Below are positions 1-12,459 of a DNA stretch of 64,000 nucleotides, in pieces. Each line of letters begins with the position of its first letter. Position 1 is the stretch's first letter. The stretch comes from Alopecurus myosuroides (lineage: Eukaryota > Streptophyta > Magnoliopsida > Poales > Poaceae): positions 405,624,906-405,688,905 of the forward strand of contig CM054057.1 of assembly GCA_028641055.1 (NCBI GenBank), in the 5' to 3' direction. The position numbers and the translations under genes were made by a program. The notes under the pieces were generated by a model. The model saw only the letters and a program-made list of their open reading frames with translations. It had not been told where the DNA came from and did no database searches.

Positions 1-632
1 CTGACGAAACTGGGGGAATTTTCCAAGAGGTGGGCCCTAACATTTTATTGGGTGTTCCTTGGGCCTAACCTAACACAACCAAGCAGTCGGTTCCACTTTA
101 CTACCCGTTCCGTCTAACGTAGAGGGGCAAGAATGGCAGCTCCGTCTTTTTCCCCAACGGGGTTATGGTTTCTCCGGACAGGGGCCTCCAGATCGTCTGA
201 ATGCCACAGAATCCCATGGTATTACATACCATGTGTGTTATAGTGTGTCGTGCGTCTTGGATGCCCAAGATTCCCTCTCTCTCTCTGTGTTTGGGCTTCA
301 CCGGCGTCGGATTCACTCTAGTGGGTTCCAGGATTACTTAGAGCCCGAAACTCCTGGAACTGACGGAACTCGGGGAATCTTGCCAAGAGGTGGGCCCTAA
401 AATTGTATTGGGTGTTCCTTGGGCCTAACCAAATACAACCAAGCAATTGGTTCCACTTTTCTACCCCCTTCCGCTTAACGTAGAGGGGCCAGAATGGGAG
501 TTCCGTCTTTTTCCCCAGCGGGGCTATGGTTTCTCCGGAGAGGGGCCTCCAGATCGTCTGAATGCCACCATATCCCATGGTATGCCATAACATGTCTGTT
601 ATAGTGTGTCATGGGTCTTGGATGACCAAGAT

Positions 633-666
<34 letters not shown>

Positions 667-2774
667 AGGGCTTCATTGGCGTTGGATTCTCTCTAGCAGG
701 TTGGAGGACTACTTAGAGCCCGAAACTCCTGAAACTGATGGGACTCGGGGAATCTTGCCAACAGGTGGGCCCAACCCTAACCTAACACAAACAAGCAATT
801 GGTTCCACTTTGCTACCCCTTTCTGGCTCACATAGAGTGGCCATAATGGCAGTTCCATCTTTTCCACATCGGGGCTATGGTTTCTCCGGAGAACGGGCTC
901 TAGATTGTCTGAATGCCACCAAATCCCATGTTATGACATACTATGTGTGTTACAGTGTGTGATAGGTAATGGATGGACAACATTCCCTCTCTCTCTGTAT
1001 TAGGGCTTCACCAACGTCGGATTCTCTCTGCGGGTTCCATGATTACTTAGAGCCCAAAACTCCCGGAACATACGGAACTTGGGGAATATTGCCAAACGGT
1101 GGTCCCAACCATTGTCTTGGGTGTTCCTTGGGACTAACCTAACACAACCAAGAAATATTTTCCACTTTGCTACCCCCTTCCGGCTCACATAGAGGGGCCA
1201 GAATGACATTTCCATCTTTTCCCCATCGGGGCTATGGTTTCTCCAGAGAGGGGGCTCCGGATCGTATGAACGCCACCAAATCCCAGCGTATTCCCTACCA
1301 TGTGTGTTAGAGTGTGGCATGGGTATTGGATTCCCAAGATTACCTCTCTCTGTTAGGGCTTCGCTGGCGCGTCAGATTCTCTCTGGCTGGTTCCAGGACT
1401 ACTTAGAGCCCAAAACCCCCGGAACTGACGGAACTAGGGGAATGATGCCAAGAGGTGGTCCGTACCATTGTCTTGGGTGTTCCTTGGTCCTAACCTAATA
1501 CAACCAGGCAGTTGGTTTCACTTTGCTACCCCCTTCTGCCTAACGAAGAGGGGCCGAACGGCACTTCCGTCGTTTCCCCCAGCGGGGCTATGGTTTCTCT
1601 GGAGAGGGGCCTCCAGATCATGTGGACGCCACCAAATACACCATGGTATGAAATACCATGTGTTTTATAGTGTGTCATGGCTCTTGGATGCCCAAGATTA
1701 ATTCATCCTCTCTCTCTCTATTAGGGCTTCACCAGCGCGTCAGATTCTCTCTGGCGGGTTCCAGGCCTACTTAGAGCCCGAAACTCCTGAGAGTGATGGA
1801 ACTCGGGGAATCTTGCCAACAGGTGGTCCCAACAATTTTCTTAGGTGTTCCTTGTTCCTAAACTAACACAAACAAGCAATTGGTTCAGCTTTGTTACCCC
1901 TTTCCGGCACACGTAGAGGGGCCAAAACGGCAGTTCCGTCTTTTTCCCAGCGGGGCTATGGTTTCTCTGGAGAGGGGGCTCCGGATCGTCTGAAAATGCC
2001 ACCAAATCCCATGGTATGCCATACCATGTGTGTTATAGTGTGGCATGGGTCCTTAATTCCCAAGATTCACTCGCTCTCTCCGTGTTAGGGCTTCACGGGC
2101 GTCAGATTCTCTCTGGCGGGTTCCAGGACTACTTAGAGCCCGAAAATCCCGGATCTGACGAAACTGGGGGAATTTTCCAAGAGGTGGGCCCTAACATTTT
2201 ATTGGGTGTTCCTTGGGCCTAACCTAACACAACCAAGCAGTCGGTTCCACTTTACTACCCGTTCCGTCTAACGTAGAGGGGCAAGAATGGCAGCTCCGTC
2301 TTTTTCCCCAACGGGGTTATGGTTTCTCCGGACAGGGGCCTCCAGATCGTCTGAATGCCACAGAATCCCATGGTATTACATACCATGTGTGTTATAGTGT
2401 GTCGTGCGTCTTGGATGCCCAAGATTCCCTCTCTCTCTCTGTGTTTGGGCTTCACCGGCGTCGGATTCACTCTAGTGGGTTCCAGGATTACTTAGAGCCC
2501 GAAACTCCTGGAACTGACGGAACTCGGGGAATCTTGCCAAGAGGTGGGCCCTAAAATTGTATTGGGTGTTCCTTGGGCCTAACCAAATACAACCAAGCAG
2601 TTGGTTCCACTTTTCTACCCCCTTCCGCCTAACGTAGAGGGGCCTGAACGGTAGTTCCGTCTTTTTCCCCAACGCGGCTATGATTTCTCTGGAGAGGGGC
2701 CTCCAGATCGTCAGAATGCCACCATATCCCATGGTATGCCATAACATGTGTGTTATAGTGTGTCATGGGTCTTG
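1..2774. repeat. Higher-order register in the satellite (2,154-bp offset)
   Basis: Bases 1-620 and 2155-2774 are almost identical, with a fixed offset of 2,154 bp, which is six monomers of 359 bp. The open frame at 101-316 (minus) and the one at 2255-2470 encode identical 71-residue strings, while neighbouring monomers differ at many positions. Monomer variants further on recur in the same order: the 'gtagagtggccataatgg' variant near 835 and 2996, and the 'gtgataggt.atggatgg' variant near 960 and 3122. This indicates a six-monomer higher-order unit or a recent block duplication inside the array. Confidence 0.8.
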
Positions 2775-4056
2775 GATGACAAAGATTACCTCTCTCTCTC
2801 TCTGTTAGGGCTTCATCGGCGTCAGATTCTCTCTAACAGGTTCGAGGACTACTTAGAGCCCGAAACTCCCGAAACTGATGGAACTCGGGGAATCTTGCCA
2901 ACAGGTAGGCTCAACCATTGTCTTGGGTGTTCCTTGGGGCTAACCTAACACAAACAAGCAATTGGTTCCACTTTGCTAGCCCTTTCCGGCTCACGTAGAG
3001 TGGCCATAATGGTAGTTCCGTCTTTTCCACATCGGGGCTATGGTTTCTCCGGAGAACGGGCTCTGGATTGTCTGAATGCCACCAAATCCCATGTTATGCC
3101 ATACTATGTGTGTGAGAGTGTGTGATAGGTCATGGATGGCCAACATTCCCTCTCTCTCTGTATTAGGGCTTCACCGGCGTCAGATTCTCTCTGCGGGTTC
3201 CAGGATTACTAAGAGCCAGAAACTCCCGGAACTGACGGAGCTGGGGGAATCTTGCCAAATAGTTGGACCAACCATTGTCTTGGGTGTTCCTTGGGCCTAA
3301 CATAACACAACCAAGCAATTGGTTCCACTTTGATACCCCCTTACGGCTCACGTAGAGGGGCCAGAACGACAATTCCGTCTTATTCCCCATCGGGGCTATG
3401 GTTTCTCCGGAGAGGGGCCTCCGGGTCGTCTGAATGCCACCAAATCCCATGGTATGTCATTTCATGTTTGTTAGAGTGTGGCATGGGTATTGGATTCCCA
3501 ACATTCCGTCGCTCCCACTGTTAGGGATTCACCGGCGTCAAATTCTCTCTAGCGAGTTCAATGACTACTTAGACCCTAAAACACCCGGATCTGACGGAAC
3601 TGGGGGAATCTTGCCAAGAGGTAGGACCTACAATTGTCTTGGGTGTTCATTGGGCCTATGTAACACAACCATGAAATTGGTTCCACTTTTCTAGCCCCTT
3701 CCGGCTCACGTAGAGGGGCCAGAACAACAGTTTCGTCTTTTTTCCCAACGAGGCTATGGTTTCTCCGAGAGGGGTTCCAGATCATCCGAATGCCACCAAA
3801 TCCCAGCGTATGCCCTACCATGTGTGTTAGTGTGTCATGGGTCTTGGATGCCCAAGATTCCCTCGCTCTCTGTGTTAGGGCGCGCTTCACTGGCGTTGGA
3901 TTCTCTCCGCATGTTCGAGGACTACTTAGAGCCCGAAACTCCCGGATCTGACGGAACTGGGGAAATCTTGCCAAGAGGTGGGAGCTACCGTTGTCTTGGG
4001 TGTTCCTTGTGCCTAGCCTAACAAAACCAAGAAATTTGTTCCAATTTTCTACCCCC
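1..4056. repeat. Tandem satellite array, left block (~359-bp monomer)
   Basis: About eleven head-to-tail copies of one monomer. The landmark 'acttagagcc' recurs near 334, 711, 1046, 1402, 1770, 2130, 2489, 2849, 3208, 3566 and 3924, so the period is about 359 bp. Each unit also carries a CT-rich run, the block 'ggttccactttgctaccccc', 'gtagaggggccagaa' and 'gctatggtttctccggaga'. The array runs off the left edge of the window and is cut at 4056 by a retrotransposon; it resumes at 13989. The short frames of 60-106 codons in it are periodic by-products of the repeat, not genes. I do not recognise the satellite family; subtelomeric, interstitial or centromere-adjacent origins are all possible. Confidence 0.93.
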
Positions 4057-5427
4057 GGATGCCCCACAAGTATAGGGGATCTCAACAGTCTTCGGGGGAA
4101 GTAAAACTCAAATTTATTGATTCGACACAAGGGGAGCCAAAGAATATTTGTGAGCCTTAACAAGTGAGTTGTTAATTGACCTGCACCTGAAAGTACTTTT
4201 GTTCGCAGTGGTTTATCAGCAGTAACAGATTTATAGTAGCAGCAGTAGTGAAATAATAGCAGAAGTGAGATGAAAACAATAGCAATGATGTTTGAAGTAA
4301 ACAACGGGATTAAATATTGTAGGCATAGGGATGGATGAACGGGCGTTTCATAGATAAGATAGTTCAAATAATGATCAAGTCCGGGGCATTGCAGATAAAT
4401 ATGATAAAGCATCCAAGCACTAAGTAACCATAGGCATGTGTTCCGTAAATAGTCGTACGTGCTCGCAATGAGTACTTTCACAACATCTTTTGTCCTACGA
4501 GCCCGTTTTCAGCAGGGCCTCAAGGGAACTACTAGTAATTAAGGTGTTCCTTTTAATAGAACACCGGAGCAAAGCATTAACACTCTGTGAACACATGTGA
4601 TCCTCACATCACAACCATCCCCTCCAGTTGTCCCAATTTCTTTCACTTCGGGGCCTCGAGTTCCGGACAACGATATGTGTAAACAACTTGCAGGTAACAT
4701 CAAGAAACAATAATTATCATCGCGATTCAATAACATGTTCAGATCTGAGATCATGGAACTCGGGCCCAAAGTGGCAAGCATTAAGCATAACAAGTTGCAA
4801 CAATGTCAATAGCACTAATAGAAGATACTAGGCACTTTGCCCTAACAATCACGGCATTATTACATGAACGATCTCATCCAATCCCTACCATCCCGTTCAT
4901 CCTACAGCGAGGAATTACTCACACATGGATGGTCGATGGAGAGGCATTGGTGATGACGATGGCGACGATCTCCTCCACTTCTCGTCCGGGCAGGGCGCCA
5001 GAACAGGAACTTCTGATCCCCAAATCGAGGTTCGGGATGCGGCGGGCCCTGTTGTGTTTATGTCGAATATGACAAACCCCCTCGCGTTTTAGGGTTGAAG
5101 GCTATTTGTAGTCGAAAGGGGAGTCCAAGGGGGGATCTGGGTGGCCGACACCCTATGCTGACGCGGCCCAGGGGGCCAGGGGGGTGTGGCCACCCTGTGG
5201 CTCTCCTCCTGGCCCCTTCTGGATCCCGGGGTCTTCTGGTGTGAAAACACCAATTGGGTCTTTTCTGGACAATTCCCCGAAATTTGATTTTTCTACACAA
5301 AAACAAGACACGAAGGTAATTCTGCTAAAAACAACGTTAGTCCGTGTTATTTGTATTCAAAACACACAAGTTTAGAGGAAAACAATAAGAAAAGTGTTCG
5401 GAAAGGATATACGTTTTCGACGTATCA
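4057..5427 (-). repeat. 3' LTR of the Athila-type element
   Basis: It matches 12189-13988 along its whole length, apart from the MITE in the other copy. On the minus strand it starts TGATACGTCGAAAACGTATC and ends in a degenerate ATCA (GGAT on the plus strand at 4057-4060). The length of 1,371 bp compares with 1,391 bp for the other LTR once the MITE and its duplicated target are removed. Scattered substitutions and small indels separate the copies, so the insertion is not very recent. Confidence 0.92.
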
Positions 5428-5440
5428 ACTCCCCCAAGCT
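5428..5440 (-). other. Polypurine tract of the Athila-type element
   Basis: On the minus strand the sequence just before the 3' LTR reads AGCTTGGGGGAGT. This is the expected plus-strand priming site and it fixes the LTR border at 5427. Confidence 0.8.
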
Positions 5441-7152
5441 TAGCTTATTGCTTTTCCTCAAGCAATTCAGTGACAACTGAGTGTGATAATTTTTTTTTAC
5501 AAACACATTTGTTTCATATGATGTAAATATACTCACTATATGATCAAATACTTAATTATGCTCATGATAAGATACATGCAAGATACTATCACTTAATAGC
5601 TATGCAAACCATGAAGAGATAACAACATATTAATAATAAACAACATGAAGCATAACTATTTGCAAGATTGTAATATTCATAATAGGATCTAATAAAGTGG
5701 TATCTCGCTTGCCCTTAAGTGTGGGAAAAAACATAAATGCCAAGGCACCTCTGATATTCAAGGGAAGACTAGAAGTAAACATATCAAAGATACAAGTATC
5801 AAAGTTATACCACAATCAACCTTACTTGGGACAAACACATCACACTAAGAATGACCATTGTGCTCTCAAGAAAGTGCTCAAAGAATATGGCAGAGACTCA
5901 ACATAAAAGTAAAAGAAAGGCCCTTCGCAGATGGAAGCATGGATCACTCATGTGCTAGAGCTTTTATTTTATTAAACAGAGGTATCGAAAACATTTTGAG
6001 AGAGGTGTATGCTTATGTCAACAAATGGTAAACAGACAATACAGTACGTCACAAGCCAACTGGATTCACAAGAGCGGCTCCCATGTGAAGGACGCATTTG
6101 GGTAGAAAGTCATCCCTCTTTCTCTTTTGTTTACACAATTATGCTTTGACTGATAAATCAGGGGCAAAAAGAGTGAAGAGAATTTGTGTGTATTGATTTG
6201 GGGATGGGCACCCCGCTGCCAGCTCTTCTATCATTTGGATAAGAGGATGATGCCAGTAGTCCAGGTTGTGAAATCCAATCAACAAGTGAGATAAAGATTC
6301 TCTATTTACGTCCTCATGAGCTATTAAATAGGGGCACAAAACAGGAATAATTTTTTAGCGGGATTTAAAGGTAGCACATGAGCAATTTACTTAGAGTGGC
6401 GGTTAAATACCACATATAGGTAGTTATGGTGGACACATTTGGAAAACTTTGGTTTTTGGGAGTTGGATGCACGAGTAGAGCTCATACTCAGTACAGGTGA
6501 AGGCTAGCAAATAGAGAGGGAGCGACAATCAAGAGAGCAACAACTATCATAATCATGTTTGCGACAAAGTAAAATTAACTGAGACATAAAATTGATACTA
6601 GAACTCTGAGGCAAAATAAATCATCGAGCCTTATTGACTTTTTGTTTCAGTCTTAGCATGCACGAGCATGTGCCAAGTCGATTCAAATGAAATAGTCAGA
6701 GGAGGCTACCACAATATCATGTCCTTCTACAAATAGAACAATATGAACAAATATTTATATGATAGGTCATTTACTATTAATAAATTGGAACAAAACATGA
6801 GAGAGCATGAACTATTAAGCAGCCATTAAGTCACATATATCTTATACGATCAAACTAAGCATGCTCACATAGATGGATATATCTACAAAAATCAAAGCAA
6901 ATAGATTTCATACCAGCCTCTGACCACAGCTTGAATTGTCGTATATCGTCATTATTGCTCTTCACTTGTGGCTGAAATACTATATAAAGAAAACCAAGCT
7001 CCAATAGAGTCACGGACGACTGTTGAACTCTGCAACCAAACTTTACAAAACTAAAGAAGAACACCAAATATTTTTGGGTTTTTCAATTAAAAAAAGAACA
7101 GAAAGAGAACAAGCAAACAAAGCAAAATATTTTTGGATTTTTTAAGATCAAA
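5441..7152 (-). other. Non-coding 3' region of the Athila-type element
   Basis: AT-rich sequence between the third-ORF remnant and the polypurine tract. 7080-7340 is strongly A-rich on the plus strand, with 'aaacaaa' and 'gaaacaaag' units, so the minus strand is T-rich. Short frames here, including an F/S-rich one at 7083-7409, are compositional and show no recognisable domain. Confidence 0.6.
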
Positions 7153-8220
7153 CTACAACTTAAAGGATAAAACAAACCAAATAGAGAAACTAAAGAAGCA
7201 AACAAAGAGAAACAACAAAAATATTTTTGGTCTTTTTGTGTTTTGTAAAACAAAACCAAAACAATAAAAACAAAAGAAATGAAAGAAACGAAAACAAGCG
7301 AAAGAAACAAAGAGAAACTGAAACAAACGAAAGAAAAGAAAACATGGATATACAAAGAACCGACAGAACGTGATATAGAAATGAGTGTGATGTCGGTATA
7401 CCTCCCCAAGATTAGGCTTTTGGCCTAAGTGGAGATCAATCAAAGCGCGGGAAATATCCCCACTGCGGTGGGTCATCCCTCGCATGGTCGTACTCGGGCG
7501 CATAAGAGGAAGATGATGCATCTGGCGCATAGTCATAACCGGGGTGCTGATATGGAATCCCCGTGGCATCATAGGGCCTGAGGAAATCACCATCGTCCCC
7601 CTCGTTGGCATCCTCCCCTTGTTGGGGTGATGCTCAAGGTATGTGTCCAGCTCACTCTCAGAAAGCTCCCATCCTTGCCTGTTATTAAGATTAAACAAAA
7701 GAGGTGCAGGCAAAAGTACTTCCCTAAAGGTTTTAACAACTCTCCACCTGGATCGCTTGGAGAAAGTTAATTCAAAAACTAAATTATGCAAGTGAGCATG
7801 GGTAGAAAGAAACTTATGTTGAACCATGGAAACAAGATTAAGCCTCTATAGGAAACGGCAAGTCTAGAGGGTATGACTCCAAACCATGCAAAGCTAGCAA
7901 GCGCGAGGCAATAAGACCTTCACAAACTTGGCCCTTCTCACTGTTATGTGAGAGACAGTAAGCAATCAAAGCACCAAATTGTAAGACCTATCACATCTTA
8001 AAGCAGCAGCAAGAAAAGCCAAATCGTAGACACATAGTTTGCTGGAAGTTTTTCTAGCTAACACACATTTAGAAATAAAGTAGGCAAAGTATCGAATGCT
8101 ACGGAGTTGAATTTCACGAATTTTACCACTCTCCCCTGTGAAGCTTCTGCCTTGGCAAATCTCTCCATATAAATCCAGTAGTGGTTTGGGCTGCCCACTT
8201 ATTTTCTCACAAGACCCCAC
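7153..8220 (-). pseudogene. Remnant of the Athila-type third ORF (function unknown)
   Basis: Two minus-strand frames survive. The one at 7966-8220 contains 'IRYFAYFISKCVLARK' and 'DLAFLAAALRCDRSYNL', a block I recognise from the ORF that lies downstream of pol in Athila-type elements of cereals. The one at 7153-7827 continues with a proline- and methionine-rich stretch and then runs into the low-complexity T-rich region. The two frames do not join without a frameshift, and no start codon is obvious. The ORF is sometimes called env-like, but I see no convincing signal peptide or surface domain. Position downstream of the protease, and before the polypurine tract, fits the family. Confidence 0.6.
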
Positions 8221-9495
8221 TCGGGTACCTTAATAGCTGCACAGAAAACACTAAAAGGCAGGATCACAGCTTTATTATGAATTTTATAGTGGACCATTGG
8301 GTTAGTTGGAGACCATTTAAAACGAAAATCCTGCACAGGATAGGCTCATCCTCAATGAAACGGTCCAAGCCTGCATTCTGCACTAGAGTGTTCAAATCCT
8401 GCAGAATTCCTGTAACTTGCATAAATTCCCGACACGGCTAGATTGATGGGAACACCCTCTCTTCACGGTGCACAAGCATGACCTCATGCAACTCCAACTC
8501 ATGCTGGTTTAGTTGATAAGCATTGTGCTCCATCTCTGAAAATTTTCTGTAATCATCATAAAAATTAATTTCAAGCAACTATAAGGTGGAAACTACCATA
8601 GGGACTTATATGAGAGCTAAACATACATCAATACTACATTATTTCTACTCAAATCAAGCATGAAAACTCACATAAGCTGTCACCTACTGTGGCGAAATAC
8701 TCAAGAAATACTTCACTAAAAAAAATTGTACTTGCATCATCGGAGGTGTCACATATCGGAGATCAAACACACCAAAAATCAGCACAAATGATGGGTTGAA
8801 GAAGGAGATCGAAAATCCAGAGGAAGAACACCAAGAACATGGGATCCAAGAAATGTTTTCAGTTTGGGAGGTGAGAGAGGAGACTTTGGTAGTGGAGAAA
8901 GTAAGTGGACGACCAGGGGGCCCCACACCATGTGCTGGCGCCACCAGGGGCTGGCCGCGCCACCCTAGGGTGTGCCTGACTGGTGGGTCCCCCTGGGGTC
9001 TCCCAGGTGGCTTTCTGCCTTATTTTTGACGTAAAAATTTATTCTAATTTTTCAGAAATTTTTCGAGAAACTTTATTTTTGAGGTATTTCCAGAATTTTA
9101 ATAATTAATAAAACCCGGGAAAACGAAAGTGAAAATGTGTAAAACAAAACCAAAACCAGCACTACAAAGGTTCTATACACTTTAATGAAAGAATATCCAA
9201 AGAAAACAAAGGTGGTAGTGGTGAAAATAAAAGTATGGGTGGTGACAACATGCATAACTTCAATAATCAGAGTGAAAACATCAGGAAAACATGCATAAGG
9301 ATGGTGTACAACATGATTGTACTCAAGTAATAATGTGATAACAGAACTAGACATGGTGAATACAATAATGGGTAAGGTGAAAACATAGTGAAAACATTGC
9401 CCATTCCATTTAAAATCATTTTGTTAACAACGGTGATCAAGTCTTGCCACCAAAATAATTTTCTATGAAACAAAACTTTGTTTCTCACTAAATAC
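8221..9495 (-). other. Internal region where RT/integrase would be expected
   Basis: This stretch lies between the protease ORF and the third-ORF remnant. All frames are short, and none shows a YxDD box, a DDE integrase or an HHCC zinc finger. 8900-9010 is a GC-rich patch resembling a piece of this element's own LTR ('accaggggccccacaccatgtgctggcgcc' type). It marks the internal deletion, or ancestral absence, of pol. Confidence 0.55.
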
Positions 9496-10653
9496 TCATG
9501 TTACCTCAACCTTGATAGACATAGTCCCAGTCATAATAATTTCATATTCTTTGGGTGGCTTTGGAATAGGACAATAAAATTCTCCAATCTTGATGGTCTC
9601 AATATTTTCAATGGAATTTAGACCATATTTTCTATCAATCTTCTTGGGAAGATAAACAGTGCGCTCTTTATCATTAACATTAAAGGTAACTTTTCCTTGA
9701 TGGCAATCAATAACAGCCCCTGCAGTATTAAGAAAAGGTCTTCCAATAATAATAGACATATTATCATCTTCAGGCATTTCCAACACAACAAAGTAAGTTA
9801 ATATCAGACAATTATTAGCAACTTGAACAGGAACATCCTCACATATACCCACAGGAATAGCAGTAGACTTATCAGCCATTTGCAAAGATATATCAGTTGG
9901 TATCAATTTTTCTAGGAGGAGTCTTTTATAGAGAGTAAAAGGCATTACACTGACTCCAGCTCCCAAATCACACAAAGCAGTTCTAACATAATTATTTTTA
10001 ATAGAACAGGGAATAGTAGGTATATCAGGATCTCCAAGCTTCTCAGGAATTTTGCCATTAAAGGAGTAATTCGCAAGCATAGTGGAGATTTCCTCATTAG
10101 GAATATTCCTTTTGTTAGAGACAATATCTTTCATATATTTTGCATAACGAGGCAATTTAAGAGCATCAGTTAAAGGAATTTGCAAGAACAAAGGTTTCAT
10201 CCATTCACAAAACTTGTTAGAATGTTCTTCTTCCTTAGATTTGTATTTCTTATTAGGAAAAGGCATTGGTTTTTGTACCCAAGGTTCTCTCTCATTACCA
10301 TGTTTATTAGCAATGAAATCTTCCTTAGTATACTTTGCAGTTTTAGTTTGCTTATTAGGTTCAGCTACAGGTTCTTCTTTATCATAAGCATCATTCTTTT
10401 CATTACCACTTTCAGTTTCAGCATCAGAGGTAGATATACTATTAGGATCTTTAGCAAGTTCAGAGGATTCTACAACATTTTTATGTTTGTTCTTCTTTTT
10501 CTTCTTAGTATGAATAACATTATCATTAGTTTGCTGAGAATCTTGTTCAATTCTTTTAGGATGTCCCTCAGGATATAAAGGACCTTGTGTAGCAATACCG
10601 CTTCTAGTTCTTATTTCATAAGCATGTTTTACTTTAGAAGCATTAACTAGCAA
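9496..10653 (-). CDS. Retropepsin-containing gag-pol fragment of the Athila-type element
   Basis: A 385-codon open frame. The first 120 residues are charged and low in complexity (lysine run near 50-57), typical of the gag-protease linker. Residues about 140-215 hold the conserved 'KFCEWMKPLFLQIPLTDAL' block that precedes the protease in Athila/Tat polyproteins. The retropepsin follows: 'ALCDLGAGVSVMP' at about 227-239 carries the catalytic Asp in the DLGA form usual for this clade, and 'IIIGRPFLNTAGAVID' near 295-310 is the second conserved strand. The aspartic protease would process the polyprotein in the virus-like particle. The frame then ends where RT should begin. The coding strand continues upstream in another frame (towards 10760), so this is one part of a broken polyprotein. 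The ATG at 10653 is probably not the native start. Confidence 0.8.
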   Translation of the reverse strand: MLVNASKVKHAYEIRTRSGIATQGPLYPEGHPKRIEQDSQQTNDNVIHTKKKKKNKHKNVVESSELAKDPNSISTSDAETESGNEKNDAYDKEEPVAEPNKQTKTAKYTKEDFIANKHGNEREPWVQKPMPFPNKKYKSKEEEHSNKFCEWMKPLFLQIPLTDALKLPRYAKYMKDIVSNKRNIPNEEISTMLANYSFNGKIPEKLGDPDIPTIPCSIKNNYVRTALCDLGAGVSVMPFTLYKRLLLEKLIPTDISLQMADKSTAIPVGICEDVPVQVANNCLILTYFVVLEMPEDDNMSIIIGRPFLNTAGAVIDCHQGKVTFNVNDKERTVYLPKKIDRKYGLNSIENIETIKIGEFYCPIPKPPKEYEIIMTGTMSIKVEVT

Positions 10654-10759
10654 ATCTTTTTAAACTTTAGCAAGTTGATCAATTTGAGTTTGAACCATTT
10701 GAAAAAATTTAACAAGCATTTTAATATCATTAGAGCTTCTTTCTATAATACCATGCAAA

Positions 10760-12116
10760 TTATTCAATAGCACTAGAGTTTTCCATTAGGTGATTTTGCA
10801 CTCTCTTATTAAAATTATCTTGCTTGATAACATAATTATCAAATTCATCTAAACATTGACCAGGAGGTTTGTTATAGGGAATATCTCTACAATCAAAATA
10901 TTGGAGAGAGTGTACCTCAATGGTAGATGAGTGAGGGATTGGCTTACATAATTCTTCTATAGGTGGAAGATTTTTCACATCTTCAGATTTAATATCCCTC
11001 TCATTAAGAGATTTCTTGGTTTCTCTCATCACTTCATCATTTAGTTCAATCATACCCCTCTTCTTGGGTGTTGGTGTTGGTACTGGGGTAGGAGTCGGCT
11101 CAGGCTCAGTCATAGTCCAATCATCATGATTTTGGCTTATTTTAGCCATTAATTCCTCAGCTTCTTCTGGAGTTCTTTCCCTGAAAACACAACCAGCACA
11201 ACTATCCAGGTATGCCATAGATTCAACAGTTAATCCATTATAGAATATATCAAGAAGTTTATTATCTCCTAGCTTATGCCCAGGTGTAGCCCTAACTAAA
11301 GAACAGAACCTTGCCCAAGATACATGCAATTTCTCTTCTTCTAATTGCATGAAATTAAATATATTTTGTAAAGCATCATGTTGAGCACTAGCAGGAAAAT
11401 ATTTCTGAAAGAAAGCATTAACCAAACCAAATTTTAGCTTCATCTTTTAATGAATAAGGGAATATTTTCGTAACAAAGTAGCTACGTTTCTTAAGATCAT
11501 CAGAGAATAAACTACTCAAAGAGGAGAGCTCATTCATATGTTTCATTGCACTATCATTTTTAGTACTACAAAAAGGTTCTTTCTCAACAATAGATATATA
11601 AGATAAATCAAGAGAGAAATCGTAATTCTTGTCCCTAATATCAATGGGAGAAGTGGCAAACTTAGCATCAGGAGATAATTTATATTTAACAGCACGACTT
11701 TCAATAAGACTCATAACAGCATCATTATCCTTCATAACATATATTTCATCAATAATATCATCATTAAGATCAATATAGGAATCATCTAAATCATCAATAG
11801 GGTTCTCTATAATCTTAGGTGAAACAGCAGGAGTAACGGGATTTTTATCAGGAGTTTTAGTGTTTGAAATATTTTTAGCTTTAGCAATAGTAGCATCTAA
11901 GAAAGGACCAAGAGAACCACTCTCATAAAGCACAGTAGAAACATCATCAAAGGTATCAGAAGTATTTTCAGATTCAGCAGAAGTAGCATGTGTAGCATGT
12001 GGTGGTGTAGTCAACTTACTCATAACAGAGATGTTTAGAGTTGTACCTCTTCTTGTAGTGGATGGTAGTATAGGAAACTTTCCATAACGAGTCTTACCCA
12101 TGATGAATGATGGCAT
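10760..12116 (-). pseudogene. gag of the Athila-type element, frameshifted
   Basis: Two overlapping minus-strand frames make up one gag. The upstream part (to 11418) probably starts at 12116 or 12101 (MPSF.../MGKTRY...), just inside the primer site, and ends '...FPYSLKDEAKIWF', the start of the retrotrans_gag core. The downstream part (11443-10760) resumes with 'NAFFQKYFPAS...ALQNIFNF' and carries the hallmark 'LLDIFYNGLT...LDSCAGC'. The frame changes at about 11425-11440, where some residues between the two core halves also seem to be missing. The protein would build the capsid of the retrotransposon particle. The longer reading to 12242 runs back into the LTR and is unlikely to be native. 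Sequence after 10760 continues as a linker in another frame towards the protease ORF. Confidence 0.82.
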
Positions 12117-12160
12117 TAGATAATAATACTCTCCGATGAGCTCGCAAATAGAGCTATGCT

Positions 12161-12177
12161 CCCCGGCAACGGCGCCA
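12161..12177 (-). other. Primer-binding site of the Athila-type element
   Basis: The minus strand reads TGGCGCCGTTGCCGGGG, 11 nt downstream of the end of the 5' LTR at 12189. This is the usual primer site of Athila/Tat elements in grasses, complementary to a tRNA 3' end (commonly assigned to tRNA-Asp). It fixes the orientation of the element. Confidence 0.88.
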
Positions 12178-12459
12178 GAAAATAGTCTTGATGACCCACA
12201 AGTATAGGGATCGCAACAGTCTTCGAGGGAAGTAAAACCCAAATTTATTGATTCGACACAAGGGGAGCCAAAGAATATTTGTGAGCCTTAACAAGTGAGT
12301 TGTCAATTCACCTGCACCTGAAAGTACTTTTGTTCGCGGTGGTTTATAAGTAGTAACAGTTTTATAGTAGCAGAAGTAGTGAAATAATAACAGCAGTGAG
12401 ATGAAAACAGCAGCAGTGATGTTTGAAGTAAACGGCGGGATTAAATAATGTAGACATAG

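Noticed and set aside
1..4000. Recurrent frames of 60-106 codons on both strands, such as 101-316, 318-593, 1000-1320, 2255-2470 and 3163-3450
   Set aside because: They repeat with the satellite period and read the same repeat unit; there is no start context or domain.
3576..4481. 301-codon minus-strand open frame
   Set aside because: It crosses the junction between the LTR and the satellite at 4057, so it is a chance fusion, not a gene.
7083..7409. F/S-rich frame resembling a membrane protein
   Set aside because: It is the reverse complement of an A-rich low-complexity run inside a retrotransposon.
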